A stretch of DNA of 64,000 bases from JOPF136 sp035541255 (GCA_035541255.1 DATKNR010000006.1:26659-90658); one strand, 5' to 3'; counted from the first letter of the stretch, positions 14,760-24,257 are shown. Notes: generated by a model from the letters alone, not told the origin. Numbers and translations: made by a program.

Positions 14760-16693
14760 ACAGCACAGGAAAACCTGAATCCGGTCGCTTCGCTGGAGCG
14801 TGGCTGGTGGCGATCTTTCTGGCGATTGCAGTGGTTTTTCTCGTCCTGCCGCCGGGCGCTGCGCAATTCCCTGCGGCTTCCGTGCCCGCGCAGGCGCGGG
14901 CCACACCAAAAATCGATTACGCCGCCGGGGAGATCGAATCCCCCGCTTGGCCCCCCGCGGCAGTGCGCTCCAAGGGCGGCATGGTGGCAAGCGATGAGCC
15001 GCTGGCCAACGAAGCTGGAATTGAAATGCTCCGCCACGGCGGCAATGCCGTGGATGCCGCCGTCGCCGTGGCCTTCGCGCTGGCGGTGGTGGAACCCGAA
15101 GCGGGCAATATCGGCGGCGGCGGATTCATGCTGCTACGCATGTCGGATGGCCGGTCTTCTTTCATTGATTACCGCGAGACGGCGCCGGCCGCCGCCACGC
15201 GCGATATGTACCTGAAGCCTGATGGCTCCGTGGATCCCGATGGACCAACCACCGGTTACCGTTCCAGCGGAGTTCCGGGCACCGTGGCAGGCCTGGACCT
15301 CGCGCTTCGCATCTGGGGCACCATGCCTCTGGAGCGCGTGATGGGCCCGGCCATCCGGCTGGCTTCCGAAGGATTCCCGGTGAGCGAAAAACTGGCGCGC
15401 GCGCTCGAAGCCGCACGGCCGCGCCTGGAAAAATTCTCTCGCAGCCGCAAGATATTTCTGGACGGTGGCCGCCTGTACCGCCCCGGAGAGATTTTCCGCC
15501 AGCCCGAATTGGCCCGCACGCTCTCCCGCATCGCCAAGCGCGGGGCCGGCGAGTTTTACACCGGCGGCACCGGCTGGTCCCTGGCCCGGGACTTTCAGCA
15601 CCACAAGGGAATCCTGACACCCGCGGATCTGGCCGGCTACGTTCCAAAGGTTCGCGAGCCTGTCCGCGTCCAACTCCGTGAGGAGGGCGTGCGATGGGAA
15701 TTGCTCTCGGCGCCTCCACCAAGTTCAGGCGGCATCGCGATCGCGGGAGTTCTGGAAATGCTGGACACGCAGGAACTGGCGCGCTGGGATTTCCCCGCCA
15801 CGGGCGCGACAGCGGAGGGTGCAGCGCGGTCCCTCCACTGGATCACGGAATCATTGCGGCGGGTGTTCGCGGACCGCGCCACATTCCTCGCCGATCCCGA
15901 CTTTTTCCACGTTCCGGTTCGCGGACTGGTGGACCCGCGCTATGCGGCAGAGCGCCGGACCACGATTGATGGCGACCGCGCATCGTCATCGGCTTCGATC
16001 CGCGCCGGCAATCCCTTGCCCTTCGACGCACAGCCGCAGGCCGGCCAGGATGTGGCAGAACGCACGGACGCCGCTGCTCGGGAGGCGGAATGGAACGAGG
16101 GTGCGCACGGCGCGCACACAACCCATTTTTCCGTCGTGGACGCCGCGGGCAACGCTGTCTCCAACACTTATTCGCTCAACGACAGTTTTGGCTCTGCCGT
16201 CACCGCCCCCGGCGGCTTTCTGATGAACGACACGATGGACGACTTCACCACCCACCCCGGCGCTCCCAACGAGCTCTTCAGCCTCGTGCAGTCCGACCAG
16301 AATTCCATCGCTCCCGGCCGGCGACCGGTCAGCTCGATGACCCCGACCATCCTGCTGCGCAACGGCCAATTGAGTTTCGTTGCGGGTTCACCGGGTGGTC
16401 CGCGCATCGTCTCCGCCACGCTGCTGGCCGTGCTCCAGTGGATGCGGTTCGGCGGAGACCCGCAGGCGCTGATCAACGCTCCGCGCGTCCACCATCAGTG
16501 GCTGCCTGATGTCCTGTATGTCGAACGAACCCTTCCCGCCGATGTAGTTCGCGCGCTCGAAGCACGGGGACACACAGTGAAGGTACGTTCGTGGATCGGC
16601 CAGGTGAATGCCATCGGCATCGATCCGGTCAGCAGCAACCGGCTGGGCGCCGCCGATCCGCGCCGTGCGGGCGCCGCCGCGGGCTATCCCTGA
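14756..16693 (+). CDS. ggt: Gamma-glutamyltransferase
   Basis: 645 residues with an N-terminal membrane-targeting segment (WLVAIFLAIAVVFLVLPPG), so exported. The proenzyme self-cleaves before the catalytic Thr in HGAHTTHFSVVDAAGNAVS (about residue 455), a typical N-terminal nucleophile site. The substrate-loop YSLNDSFGS, the GGG-rich IGGGGFMLL region and the late RRPVSSMTPTILL, G-S-P-G-G (AGSPGGPRI) motifs are all present. GGT cleaves glutathione and other gamma-glutamyl compounds. The GTG at 14756 overlaps the MetE-like stop (GTGA), which supports coupling; upstream in-frame ATGs lie deep inside that gene and were rejected. Confidence 0.92.
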   Translation: MNSTGKPESGRFAGAWLVAIFLAIAVVFLVLPPGAAQFPAASVPAQARATPKIDYAAGEIESPAWPPAAVRSKGGMVASDEPLANEAGIEMLRHGGNAVDAAVAVAFALAVVEPEAGNIGGGGFMLLRMSDGRSSFIDYRETAPAAATRDMYLKPDGSVDPDGPTTGYRSSGVPGTVAGLDLALRIWGTMPLERVMGPAIRLASEGFPVSEKLARALEAARPRLEKFSRSRKIFLDGGRLYRPGEIFRQPELARTLSRIAKRGAGEFYTGGTGWSLARDFQHHKGILTPADLAGYVPKVREPVRVQLREEGVRWELLSAPPPSSGGIAIAGVLEMLDTQELARWDFPATGATAEGAARSLHWITESLRRVFADRATFLADPDFFHVPVRGLVDPRYAAERRTTIDGDRASSSASIRAGNPLPFDAQPQAGQDVAERTDAAAREAEWNEGAHGAHTTHFSVVDAAGNAVSNTYSLNDSFGSAVTAPGGFLMNDTMDDFTTHPGAPNELFSLVQSDQNSIAPGRRPVSSMTPTILLRNGQLSFVAGSPGGPRIVSATLLAVLQWMRFGGDPQALINAPRVHHQWLPDVLYVERTLPADVVRALEARGHTVKVRSWIGQVNAIGIDPVSSNRLGAADPRRAGAAAGYP

Positions 16694-16936
16694 GCCCGCA
16701 AAGCAACAGCGGCCCATGCCGGCTCCTCCCGTACGCGAATCGCGCGGCTGTGCCTGTGGATACCTGCCTCCGGGTCGTTCCCCGTTGTCGAGACCGATGC
16801 CGCCCACGCGTCGTAGTTCAGCGGGGACGGGGCGGTCCAATTCGGTTCCCTCCCCGCCGCCCCCGCCCGTGGACAGGGGGGTAGAGCTTCCGCTTCCCGA
16901 GTGAGAGAATAGTCGCCCCCAAGGGAGGAGAATAAG

Positions 16937-18115
16937 ATGAGCAGTGTGCGCGTTCTGGTCGGCACCAAGAAAGGCGCCTTTATCCTTTCCGCAGACGGCA
17001 AGCGGCAGCAGTGGAACGTCGCTGGCCCGTTTTTCGCCGGATGGGAGATCTACCACATGAAGGGATCTCCCGTAGAGAAGAACCGCATCTTCGTTTCGCA
17101 GACCAGCGGCTGGTTCGGCCAGGTGATCCAGCGCTCCGATGACGGAGGCAAGACCTGGGACACCCCCGGCGGCGAGAAGCTGCCGAAGCCGGGCGAGTTT
17201 CCCGCTGGTGTGAGCAACAAGTTCGTCTACGACACTTCCGCGGAAACCGGCAAGCCGCTGACCACCCACCAGTGGTACGACGGCACGCAGCACCCCTGGG
17301 AATTCAAACGCGTCTGGCATCTCGAGCCTTCCCTGACGGATGCCGACACGGTCTATGCCGGCGTCGAGGACGCCGCCATCTTCCGCTCCACCGACGGCGC
17401 CCGTTCCTGGCACGAACTCGCCGGCCTGCGCGGTCACGGCACGGGGCCCAAGTGGACGCCCGGCGCGGGCGGCATGGGCCTTCATACCATTCTGCTCGAC
17501 CCGAAGAACAAGAACCGGATGTACATCGCCATCTCCGCGGCCGGCGCGTTTCGCACCGACGACGGCGGAAAGACGTGGAAGCCCATCAACAAAGGGCTGC
17601 ATTCGAACTACATGCCCGACCCCGACGCGGAGATCGGCCACTGCGTGCATCGCATCGCGCTGCACCCCTCGCGTCCCGATGTGCTGTTCATGCAGAAGCA
17701 CTGGGACGTGATGCGCACCGACAATGCGGGCGAGTCGTGGCGCGAAGTGAGCGGCAATCTGCCCACCGATTTCGGCTTTGTCATCGACGTGCACGCGCAC
17801 GAGCCGGAAACCATCTACGTCGTGCCCATCAAGAGCGACGGCGAGCACTATCCGCCGGAGGGCAAGCTGCGGGTCTACCGCAGCAAGACGGGCGGGAACG
17901 AATGGGAGCCGCTGACCAAGGGCCTGCCGCAAAAGGATTGCTACGTCGACGTGCTCCGCGACGCGATGTGCGTGGACAATTGCGATCCCTGCGGCGTGTA
18001 CTTCGGCACCACCGGCGGACAGGTGTACGGCTCGGCCGATGGCGGCGATTCGTGGGCGCCCATAGTGCGTGACCTCCCGGCCGTGCTGTCCGTCGAGGTG
18101 CAGACGCTGCCGTGA
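16937..18115 (+). CDS. Asp-box (BNR) repeat beta-propeller protein, sialidase/VPS10-like
   Basis: 392 residues built of Asp-box repeats (S-x-D-x-G-x-T-W and variants). Six are visible: RSDDGGKTW, RSTDGARSW, RTDDGGKTW, RTDNAGESW, RSKTGGNEW and GSADGGDSW. Such repeats fold as a beta-propeller in sialidases and sortilin-like proteins, but the sialidase catalytic Arg triad is not evident, so 'sialidase' would be an over-call. There is no signal peptide: it starts MSSVRVLVGTKKGAF and is probably cytoplasmic. GGGAGGAG precedes the ATG. It is followed, with a GTGA overlap, by a MoaD/ThiS-like protein. Confidence 0.85.
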   Translation: MSSVRVLVGTKKGAFILSADGKRQQWNVAGPFFAGWEIYHMKGSPVEKNRIFVSQTSGWFGQVIQRSDDGGKTWDTPGGEKLPKPGEFPAGVSNKFVYDTSAETGKPLTTHQWYDGTQHPWEFKRVWHLEPSLTDADTVYAGVEDAAIFRSTDGARSWHELAGLRGHGTGPKWTPGAGGMGLHTILLDPKNKNRMYIAISAAGAFRTDDGGKTWKPINKGLHSNYMPDPDAEIGHCVHRIALHPSRPDVLFMQKHWDVMRTDNAGESWREVSGNLPTDFGFVIDVHAHEPETIYVVPIKSDGEHYPPEGKLRVYRSKTGGNEWEPLTKGLPQKDCYVDVLRDAMCVDNCDPCGVYFGTTGGQVYGSADGGDSWAPIVRDLPAVLSVEVQTLP

Positions 18116-18408
18116 TTCTGGTCGTGCTCCCCGCGCATCTCCGCACCCTGGCGCACGTGCAGGGCGACGTGCAGCTCGAAGTTTCCCCGCCCGTCACCGT
18201 ATGTTCCGTGCTCGATGCACTCGAAGCGCGGTTCCCGATGCTGCGCGGCACCATCCGCGACCACGTGACGCTCCAGCGCCGCCCCTTCCTCCGTTTTTTT
18301 GCTTGCGAGCAGGACCTGTCGCTCGAACCTGCGGACGCGCCCCTTCCGGAGGCCATTGCCTCGGGGCGCGAGCCGTTTTTCATCATCGGCTCCATCGCCG
18401 GGGGGTAA
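18112..18408 (+). CDS. MoaD/ThiS-like ubiquitin-fold protein ending in Gly-Gly
   Basis: 98 residues of a beta-grasp protein: ILVVLPAHLRTLAHV, VTVCSVLDALEARFPML, then RRPFLRFFACEQD and a terminus of FFIIGSIAGG. The free Gly-Gly end is what MoeB/MoeZ/ThiF-type enzymes adenylate, so it could carry a thiocarboxylate or be conjugated to a protein. The GTG start overlaps the stop of the Asp-box gene, so the two are made together. No moaE, thiG or cysM lies beside it. Its E1 could be the MoeZ at 5048. Role unknown. Confidence 0.8.
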   Translation: MILVVLPAHLRTLAHVQGDVQLEVSPPVTVCSVLDALEARFPMLRGTIRDHVTLQRRPFLRFFACEQDLSLEPADAPLPEAIASGREPFFIIGSIAGG

Positions 18409-18425
18409 AATCGCGGCCGTTGCCG

Positions 18426-19163
18426 GTGCGAGCTCAATTCGACCGCCTGGAGGTTGTGCTTGTCGCTACGCGCAATCCCCTGAATATCGGCGCTGCCGCG
18501 CGCGCCATGAGCAACTTCGGATTCGCTCATCTGCGCGTGGTGAATCCCTGGGAAGCCGCCTTCCGTGAGGCACGCTCCGCCGTCGGCGCCGCACCGGTAC
18601 TCTCCGGCGCGCGGGAATTCACGAGTGTGGCGGACGCAGTCGCCGATTGCGCGCTGGTGGTCGGCACCACTTCCGTCGGCCGCCGCGAATTGCATCATCG
18701 CGTCCACACGCTCGAAGCCGCTGCACCGCTGATCCGCAGGCGGCTCCGCTCCGGCCGCGTCGCGCTGCTCTTCGGCTCGGAAAAAGTCGGCCTATCCAAC
18801 AGCGATCTCAGCCACTGCCACTGGTTGCTTCGCATTCCTACCCGAGTCGAACACCGCTCGATGAATCTCGGCCAGGCCGTTGCCGTCTGTCTCTACGAAC
18901 TCGCGCGCGGTTCCGGCCCCGTGCTGTCCACCGAAGAACGCCTGCCCGCATCCGTGGGGGAAGTCGAGCGCATCACCGCCGTGCTGCTTCAGGCGCTGCG
19001 CGCGAGCGGCTACCTGAAGCCGCGCGCCCCAGCTCCCACTGAGGAAAAACTGCGCCGCCTCGTCCGTCGCCTCCGTCTCTCCTCTCCCGACGCCGAACTT
19101 GTCCTCGGAATGCTCCGCCAGATCCTCTGGAAACTCGGCTCCGGCGATGAGCCGCCCAATTGA
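18426..19163 (+). CDS. TrmJ-like SpoU/TrmH-family RNA 2'-O-methyltransferase
   Basis: 245 residues with SPOUT-fold motifs: motif 1 in VLVATRNPLNIGAAARAM, motif 2 LLFGSEKVGLSN and motif 3 RSMNLGQAVAVCLYEL, the latter two forming the knotted SAM site. Length and the helical C-terminal extension match TrmJ, which makes Cm32/Um32 in tRNA. The GTG at 18426 gives the conserved N-terminus (FDRLEVVLVAT). It starts 17 bases after the MoaD-like stop; a TAAAAT hexamer overlaps that stop and may be a -10. The exact RNA target is inferred. Confidence 0.85.
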   Translation: MRAQFDRLEVVLVATRNPLNIGAAARAMSNFGFAHLRVVNPWEAAFREARSAVGAAPVLSGAREFTSVADAVADCALVVGTTSVGRRELHHRVHTLEAAAPLIRRRLRSGRVALLFGSEKVGLSNSDLSHCHWLLRIPTRVEHRSMNLGQAVAVCLYELARGSGPVLSTEERLPASVGEVERITAVLLQALRASGYLKPRAPAPTEEKLRRLVRRLRLSSPDAELVLGMLRQILWKLGSGDEPPN

Positions 19164-19296
19164 CTGCAGGAACGGCGCTGGGTACCGCCTCGAACATTCG
19201 CCGTCGCCGGATATCTCCTCGCCTGGCCGCTCTGTCATAATAGAGCTCCCAGCCAGCGGTGCGTCCCTCCCCGCCCCGCAGGAAAGCGGCTGGGCC

Positions 19297-20145
19297 ATGA
19301 GGCACATGCGCGTTCTCTCCACGTATCTCTTCCGCAGCCAGCGGCTCGGTCCGGCTCTGCTCGATGATATCCAACAGTCCGGCATTCCCCAGGTGGAGAT
19401 CTATTGCGCGCGCTCGCATTTCGATTACCGCTCGCCGCAGGCCGTGCGCGAACTGGCCGACTGGATGGACCATCACGATCTGTGCGTCCATTCCGTTCAT
19501 GCGCCCATCAGCCGCGAACTGGGCGCCACGCGGGAAAATTCCTCGCCGATTTCCATCTCCGACCTGGAACGCGTACGACGCTTGGACGCCGTGGACGAAA
19601 TCAAACGCGCCATCGAGCTGGCCGAGGCCGTTCCCTTTCGCTTTCTCGTGATGCACCTCGGCGCCGGCCGCGAGTCCCAGGATCCCCGCCGCACGGAGGC
19701 GGCCATGAATTCGCTCGAGCATCTGTGCCTGTTCGCCAAGCAGCGCAGCGTGTCCATCGCTCTCGAAAACGCTCTGGGCGATTACGCTTCGCCTTCCGGC
19801 CTCCGCCAATTCGTGGCGGACACGCGGCTCGGCGACCTGCGACTGTGCTTCGATATCGGCCACGCCCATGCGTGGGAAGGCGTGCGGCCCGCCTTCGAGG
19901 CTATGCGAGACCTTGTGGTGACCACGCACCTGCACGACAATTCGGGTGAGCGCGATGACCATTTGTTTCCCGGCCAGGGCTCAATTGATTGGAACGCGGC
20001 CATGGCCGCCCTGGCCACCGCGGAGCAGGAACTGCCGATGGTTCTTGAGATCCGCGAGACCTCGCCGGATGCCAAGCCCCTCCCCGCCGTGATTGCCGCC
20101 TTCGAACGCCTGGAGCGCACCGCGGCCGCTTTGGCCCACCGCTAA
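19297..20145 (+). CDS. Sugar phosphate isomerase/epimerase-like TIM-barrel protein
   Basis: 282 residues of the xylose-isomerase-like (AP endonuclease 2) TIM barrel. Candidate metal ligands are in FLVMHLG, IALENALGD, CFDIGHAHAW, TTHLHDNSGERDDHLFPGQG and VLEIRE, the standard E/D/H set. Family members isomerise or epimerise sugars, inositol derivatives or hydroxypyruvate. The ATG at 19297 precedes the first strand (MRVLSTYLF begins at the ATG at 19306, an alternative start). A CATAAT hexamer at 19236 may be the -10. The substrate is unknown. Confidence 0.8.
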   Translation: MRHMRVLSTYLFRSQRLGPALLDDIQQSGIPQVEIYCARSHFDYRSPQAVRELADWMDHHDLCVHSVHAPISRELGATRENSSPISISDLERVRRLDAVDEIKRAIELAEAVPFRFLVMHLGAGRESQDPRRTEAAMNSLEHLCLFAKQRSVSIALENALGDYASPSGLRQFVADTRLGDLRLCFDIGHAHAWEGVRPAFEAMRDLVVTTHLHDNSGERDDHLFPGQGSIDWNAAMAALATAEQELPMVLEIRETSPDAKPLPAVIAAFERLERTAAALAHR

Positions 20146-20213
20146 CCCCTGTAGAATGGTTAGGCCTGCATCCAGACTGCAACTGGGCAGGCAGAGAGGA
20201 CCGCTGCGCCACC

Positions 20214-21515
20214 ATGCCCGCTGTCACCATAGATTCCGTCGGCCAGTTCGCCGGCCAGAGCGTCACCATCCAGGGCTGGCTGTACAACCTGCGCGAGGCC
20301 GGCAAGTTGCTCTTTCCCATTTTTCGCGACGGCACGGGCACAATTCAGGGCGTGATCTCCGCCAAGGAAAACGCCGCCACTTTCGAAGCACTCAAGGGAC
20401 TGACGCAGGAGTCGAGCTGCATCGTGACCGGCAAGGTAAATCCGGATGCGCGCGCTCCCGGCGGATACGAACTGCACATTTCCGAGATTCACGTAGTCCA
20501 GCGCGTCGCGGAAAGCGATCCCTATCCGATCCAGCTGAAAGAGCACGGTCCCGACTTTCTCCTCGAGAACCGGCATCTCTGGATGCGCACACCGCGGCAG
20601 GCCGCCATTCTGCGCATCCGTGCGCAGGCGGTTCATGCCGCGCGAAACTTCATGGACAGCCAGGGCTACGTGCTCACCGACGCGCCTATGTTCACTCCCG
20701 CGGCTTGCGAGGGGACGACCACGCTCTTTGAAGTCGACTATTTCGACGAGGGCAAAGCCTACCTCACCCAGTCCGGCCAGCTCTATATCGAGGCCACGGC
20801 CGCGGCGCTCGGCAAGGTGTACTGTTTCGGCCCGGTGTTCCGCGCCGAAAAATCAAAAACGCGGCGCCACCTGACCGAATTCTGGATGCTCGAGCCGGAA
20901 GCCTCCTACGCCCAACTGGAAGACATGATGCTCCTGGGCGAAAACCTCGTCTCGCACATCATCCAGGACGTTGTGGCGACCCGGCCTCGCGAGCTGGAGG
21001 TGGTGGGCCGCGACGTATCCAAGCTGGCGAACGTCCGCCCGCCTTTCCCTCGCATTTCCTACGACGAAGCCATCGCCATCCTGCAGAAGGCCGGCAAGGA
21101 CGTGAAGTGGGGCGACGATTTTGGCGGCGACGAGGAGACGGTTCTCTCCTCCCAATACGACCGGCCCGTGATGGTCCATCACTATCCGACGGCCATCAAA
21201 GCCTTCTACATGCAGCCCGATGCCGAACACCCGGATCGCGCGCTCAGCTTCGACATGCTCGCGCCCGAAGGCTACGGCGAAATCATCGGCGGCAGCCAGC
21301 GCATCCATGACTACGACCTGCTCATCCGCAGGATTCGCGAGCACGGCCTGTCCGAGAAATCCTTCCAATGGTATCTGGACCTCCGCCGCTACGGCAGCGT
21401 GCCGCACTCGGGCTTCGGCCTGGGCCTGGAACGCACCGTAGCCTGGATTTGCGGAACCACGCACATTCGCGAGGTGATTCCCTTCCCTCGCATGCTCTAC
21501 CGCATATATCCTTGA
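20214..21515 (+). CDS. asnS: Asparaginyl-tRNA synthetase
   Basis: 433 residues. An N-terminal OB-fold anticodon domain (about 1-105: GQSVTIQGWLYNLREAG) precedes a class II catalytic core. Motif 2 is FRAEKSKTRRHLTEFWMLEPE, and motif 3 is GFGLGLERTVAWICG with the ATP-binding Arg. The motif 1 helix is in RAQAVHAARNFMDSQG. The length is normal for AsnS rather than AspS, and the GSQRIHDYD region supports AsnS. The enzyme charges tRNA-Asn. A TAGAAT hexamer at 20152 may be its -10. Confidence 0.95.
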   Translation: MPAVTIDSVGQFAGQSVTIQGWLYNLREAGKLLFPIFRDGTGTIQGVISAKENAATFEALKGLTQESSCIVTGKVNPDARAPGGYELHISEIHVVQRVAESDPYPIQLKEHGPDFLLENRHLWMRTPRQAAILRIRAQAVHAARNFMDSQGYVLTDAPMFTPAACEGTTTLFEVDYFDEGKAYLTQSGQLYIEATAAALGKVYCFGPVFRAEKSKTRRHLTEFWMLEPEASYAQLEDMMLLGENLVSHIIQDVVATRPRELEVVGRDVSKLANVRPPFPRISYDEAIAILQKAGKDVKWGDDFGGDEETVLSSQYDRPVMVHHYPTAIKAFYMQPDAEHPDRALSFDMLAPEGYGEIIGGSQRIHDYDLLIRRIREHGLSEKSFQWYLDLRRYGSVPHSGFGLGLERTVAWICGTTHIREVIPFPRMLYRIYP

Positions 21516-21563
21516 ATCTCGCCGGGAGCTTCCCGGGCGCTGGAGAGAGCGCCCACCGACGCC

Positions 21564-22475
21564 ATGCCGCAAAAAATCCGCATCATCGGAGTCCCCATGG
21601 ACCTCGGCGCCAGCCGCCGCGGCGTAGACATGGGCCCCTCCGCGCTTCGCGTGGGCGGCCTGGCTCAGCAGCTCAAATCCATGGGCCACCAGGTGGAAGA
21701 TATCGGCAACGTGCTGGTGAAGCAGCCCGAAGAGCAGCACTACGGCGAGAAACGCGCCAAGTACATGGCCGAGATCGTGGAGACCGCCAAAGGCGTGGCC
21801 CAGATCGTCGAAAAAACGCTGGAGGACGGCCTGCTCCCGCTGGTCATGGGCGGTGACCATTCCGTGGCGATCGGCACGATCGGCGGCGTTTCCTCCTTCT
21901 TCCGCAAGAAGGAGAAGCGTATTGGACTGCTGTGGCTGGACGCCCATGCGGACATGAACACGCCGGAATCCTCGCCTTCCGGCAACATCCACGGGATGCC
22001 GCTGGCCGCCATTGCGGGATATGGCCCGGACGAGCTGACGCAGATCACCGGCCCCCGGCCTATGGTGAATCCGCACAATATTTGCATCGTGGGCGTGCGT
22101 GACATCGACGCGAAGGAACGCAAGATCATCAAGGAATCCGGCGTGCACGCATTCACAATGCGCGACCTGGACGAACGCGGCATGCGCGAAGTGATGGCAG
22201 AAGCCATCCGCTTCGCTTCCGATGAGACGGACGGCATCGCCGTCAGCCTGGACCTGGATTTCGTGGATCCTGCCGACGCGCCAGGAGTCGGTACGCCGGT
22301 CCGTGGCGGCGTCACCTACCGTGAAGCGCATCTGGCCATGGAAATGATTGCCGACACCAAATCCGTGGTTTCGCTCGAAGTCGTGGAAGTGAACCCGGTG
22401 ATCGACCAGCACAATCAGACCGCTCTCCTCAGCATTGAGCTGGTGCTCTCCGGCCTGGGGAAAAAAATCCTTTGA
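21564..22475 (+). CDS. rocF: Arginase
   Basis: 303 residues of the ureohydrolase family. The dimanganese ligands are all present: GGDHSVAIG (His), LDAHADMN (Asp-x-His-x-Asp) and SLDLDFVDP (Asp-x-Asp). The opening IRIIGVPMDLGASRRGVDMGPSALR (read as two parts) is typical of arginase rather than agmatinase. It hydrolyses arginine to ornithine and urea. It lies 48 bases after asnS on the same strand and 38 before ddl; all three may share a transcript, though no functional link is obvious. Confidence 0.93.
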   Translation: MPQKIRIIGVPMDLGASRRGVDMGPSALRVGGLAQQLKSMGHQVEDIGNVLVKQPEEQHYGEKRAKYMAEIVETAKGVAQIVEKTLEDGLLPLVMGGDHSVAIGTIGGVSSFFRKKEKRIGLLWLDAHADMNTPESSPSGNIHGMPLAAIAGYGPDELTQITGPRPMVNPHNICIVGVRDIDAKERKIIKESGVHAFTMRDLDERGMREVMAEAIRFASDETDGIAVSLDLDFVDPADAPGVGTPVRGGVTYREAHLAMEMIADTKSVVSLEVVEVNPVIDQHNQTALLSIELVLSGLGKKIL

Positions 22476-22513
22476 AGCACGGAACGCAGGAGCGCACGGC
22501 CGGCTGAGACTGT

Positions 22514-23668
22514 ATGAATTCCAAACGCATCCGCGTCGGCGTTCTCTTCGGCGGGCGTTCCGGCGAGCACGAAGTTTCCATCGCCTCCGCGCAATCCGTT
22601 CTCCGCGCGCTCGACCCCGAAAAATACGAGGCCATTCCCATCGGCATTGCCAAGGACGGCCGCTGGCTGGTGGGCGAGAGCGCGCAAAAGCTGCTGCCGG
22701 ACGTGCTCAAGCGCGGCCACCGCGTCGTACTGCCTCCCGATCCCAGCGCTGGTTCCCTGATGGCCGTGGGCGAAGCTCCGGCGCGCCCGCCCTCGCGAAT
22801 TGACGTGATGTTTCCCGTGCTTCACGGCACGTTTGGCGAAGACGGCACGGTGCAGGGCCTGCTGGAACTCGCCGGAGTGCCCTACGTCGGCGCTGGAGTT
22901 CTCGGCTCGGCGGTGGGCATGGACAAGGACGTCCAGAAACGCCTGTTCCGCGACGCGCGCATTCCGGTGGTGGACTACGTGGCGGTCACCCGCGCCGGAT
23001 GGCAGCGTAATCCCGCCGCCGTGGAAAAAACCGTCGCCAGGAAATTCAAGTACCCCGTGTTCGTGAAGCCCGCGACGCTCGGTTCATCCGTCGGCATGAC
23101 CAAAGTTCTCCGCGCGCGCGAGCTGCCCGCAGCCATCGACGAAGCGGCGCAATACGCGCAGAAAATCCTGGTGGAGCGCGCCATTACCGGCCGCGAGATC
23201 GAGGTCGCCGTCCTCGGAAATCTCGATCCCCAGACCGCCGTTCCCGGCGAGATCATCCCCCACCGGGAGTTTTATGACTACGCCGCGAAATATCTGGAAG
23301 AGGGCACGCAGCTCCGGATTCCCGCCAAGCTCGAACCCGCGCAGGTGAAGCGTTTTCAGGACTACGCCCGCCGCGCTTTTCTGGCCATCGAGTGCCGCGG
23401 CATGGCGCGCGTGGATTTCTTCCTCGAAAAGCGCACGGGAAAAATCTACCTGAACGAGCTGAACTCCATTCCTGGATTCACCTCCATCAGCATGTACCCC
23501 AAAATGTGGGAAGCCAGCGGGATCTCCTATCCCCAGCTCATCGACCGCCTTATCGAGCTCGCCCTCGAGGAGCACCAGGAAAAATCACGCACCAAGTACG
23601 CCATTGAGCTTCCGGAAGGCGCGGGGGGCGCGCTCTCGCCGGGCTCCGGCGATACCCCGGCCTCCTGA
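22514..23668 (+). CDS. ddl: D-alanine--D-alanine ligase
   Basis: 384 residues in the ATP-grasp fold. The N-terminal RVGVLFGGRSGEHEVSIASA and MFPVLHGTFGEDGTVQG segments, the P-loop-equivalent KPATLGSSVGMTKV, EIEVAVLGN and the metal-binding NELNSIPGFTSISMYP end are all diagnostic. It makes D-Ala-D-Ala for peptidoglycan in the cytoplasm. The tail after about residue 365 is a short, low-complexity extension. The ATG at 22514 is the only start that gives the conserved first strand. Confidence 0.95.
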   Translation: MNSKRIRVGVLFGGRSGEHEVSIASAQSVLRALDPEKYEAIPIGIAKDGRWLVGESAQKLLPDVLKRGHRVVLPPDPSAGSLMAVGEAPARPPSRIDVMFPVLHGTFGEDGTVQGLLELAGVPYVGAGVLGSAVGMDKDVQKRLFRDARIPVVDYVAVTRAGWQRNPAAVEKTVARKFKYPVFVKPATLGSSVGMTKVLRARELPAAIDEAAQYAQKILVERAITGREIEVAVLGNLDPQTAVPGEIIPHREFYDYAAKYLEEGTQLRIPAKLEPAQVKRFQDYARRAFLAIECRGMARVDFFLEKRTGKIYLNELNSIPGFTSISMYPKMWEASGISYPQLIDRLIELALEEHQEKSRTKYAIELPEGAGGALSPGSGDTPAS

Positions 23669-23762
23669 ATCGAGCTGGCTCGGCGATTTGCACCCATGCC
23701 CCGTATTTGCTACGGTGCTCTTCCTTGCATCTAATCACCGAAAACGGACTGAGGAGACTCGA

Positions 23763-24221
23763 TTGGGCCTGATGGACGGAGACCCGGGACCAGCACCAAG
23801 CAAAGTGCCACGCAACATTTTCATCGGCGTCATCGTGCTGATGGCTGTGACGATTCCGCTCTACCTGTTGCTGCGTTTCCACACGGAAAAGGCCACGGCG
23901 AATCTCTTTCTGAATGAACTCGTGGCCGGCGACTACCAGGGCGCCTATCGCACCTGGAAGCCGGGCTCCGGCTATTCTTACGACGACTTCATGCGGGATT
24001 GGGGACCCACAGGCGAGTACGGCCCCGTGAAAAGTTACGATTTGCGCTCTGCGAGGAGTCCCGCGGGGGCTTCCGGCGTCGTCATTACGGTGGACGTCAG
24101 CACGGCCTCACCCTTTCCGGGCAACCGGGGCGCAAGCAATGTGAAGGAGGTCCGCCTCTGGGTGGAACACTCCGACCAGTCCATCAGCTACGCTCCGGAA
24201 GAAATCCACATCGTGCGTTGA
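23763..24221 (+). CDS. Membrane-anchored protein of unknown function
   Basis: 152 residues. A short cytoplasmic N-terminus is followed by a single span (about 18-38: IFIGVIVLMAVTIPLYLLL) and a roughly 110-residue outer part beginning ATANLFLNELVAGDYQGAYRTW. That part has the look of an NTF2/DUF4878-type domain but is not a firm match. The TTG at 23763 is favoured because GAGGAG lies 6 bases ahead of it; the ATG at 23772 is the alternative. It is 94 bases after ddl and converges on rfaE1. Confidence 0.6.
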   Translation: MGLMDGDPGPAPSKVPRNIFIGVIVLMAVTIPLYLLLRFHTEKATANLFLNELVAGDYQGAYRTWKPGSGYSYDDFMRDWGPTGEYGPVKSYDLRSARSPAGASGVVITVDVSTASPFPGNRGASNVKEVRLWVEHSDQSISYAPEEIHIVR

Positions 24222-24257
24222 CGCCGCGGAAGAACCGCCGTCTCCTAACGGCGCTCG

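Noticed and set aside
12735..14990. A 751-codon open frame on the minus strand
   Set aside because: It is the mirror of the MqnD-like and MetE-like genes, with no recognisable motif and no ribosome site.
16937..18115. Sialidase activity for the Asp-box protein
   Set aside because: Asp boxes are structural. The catalytic arginine triad and a signal peptide are not seen.
20853..22412. A 519-codon minus-strand frame rich in His and Val
   Set aside because: It lies opposite asnS and arginase, both of which carry full catalytic motifs.
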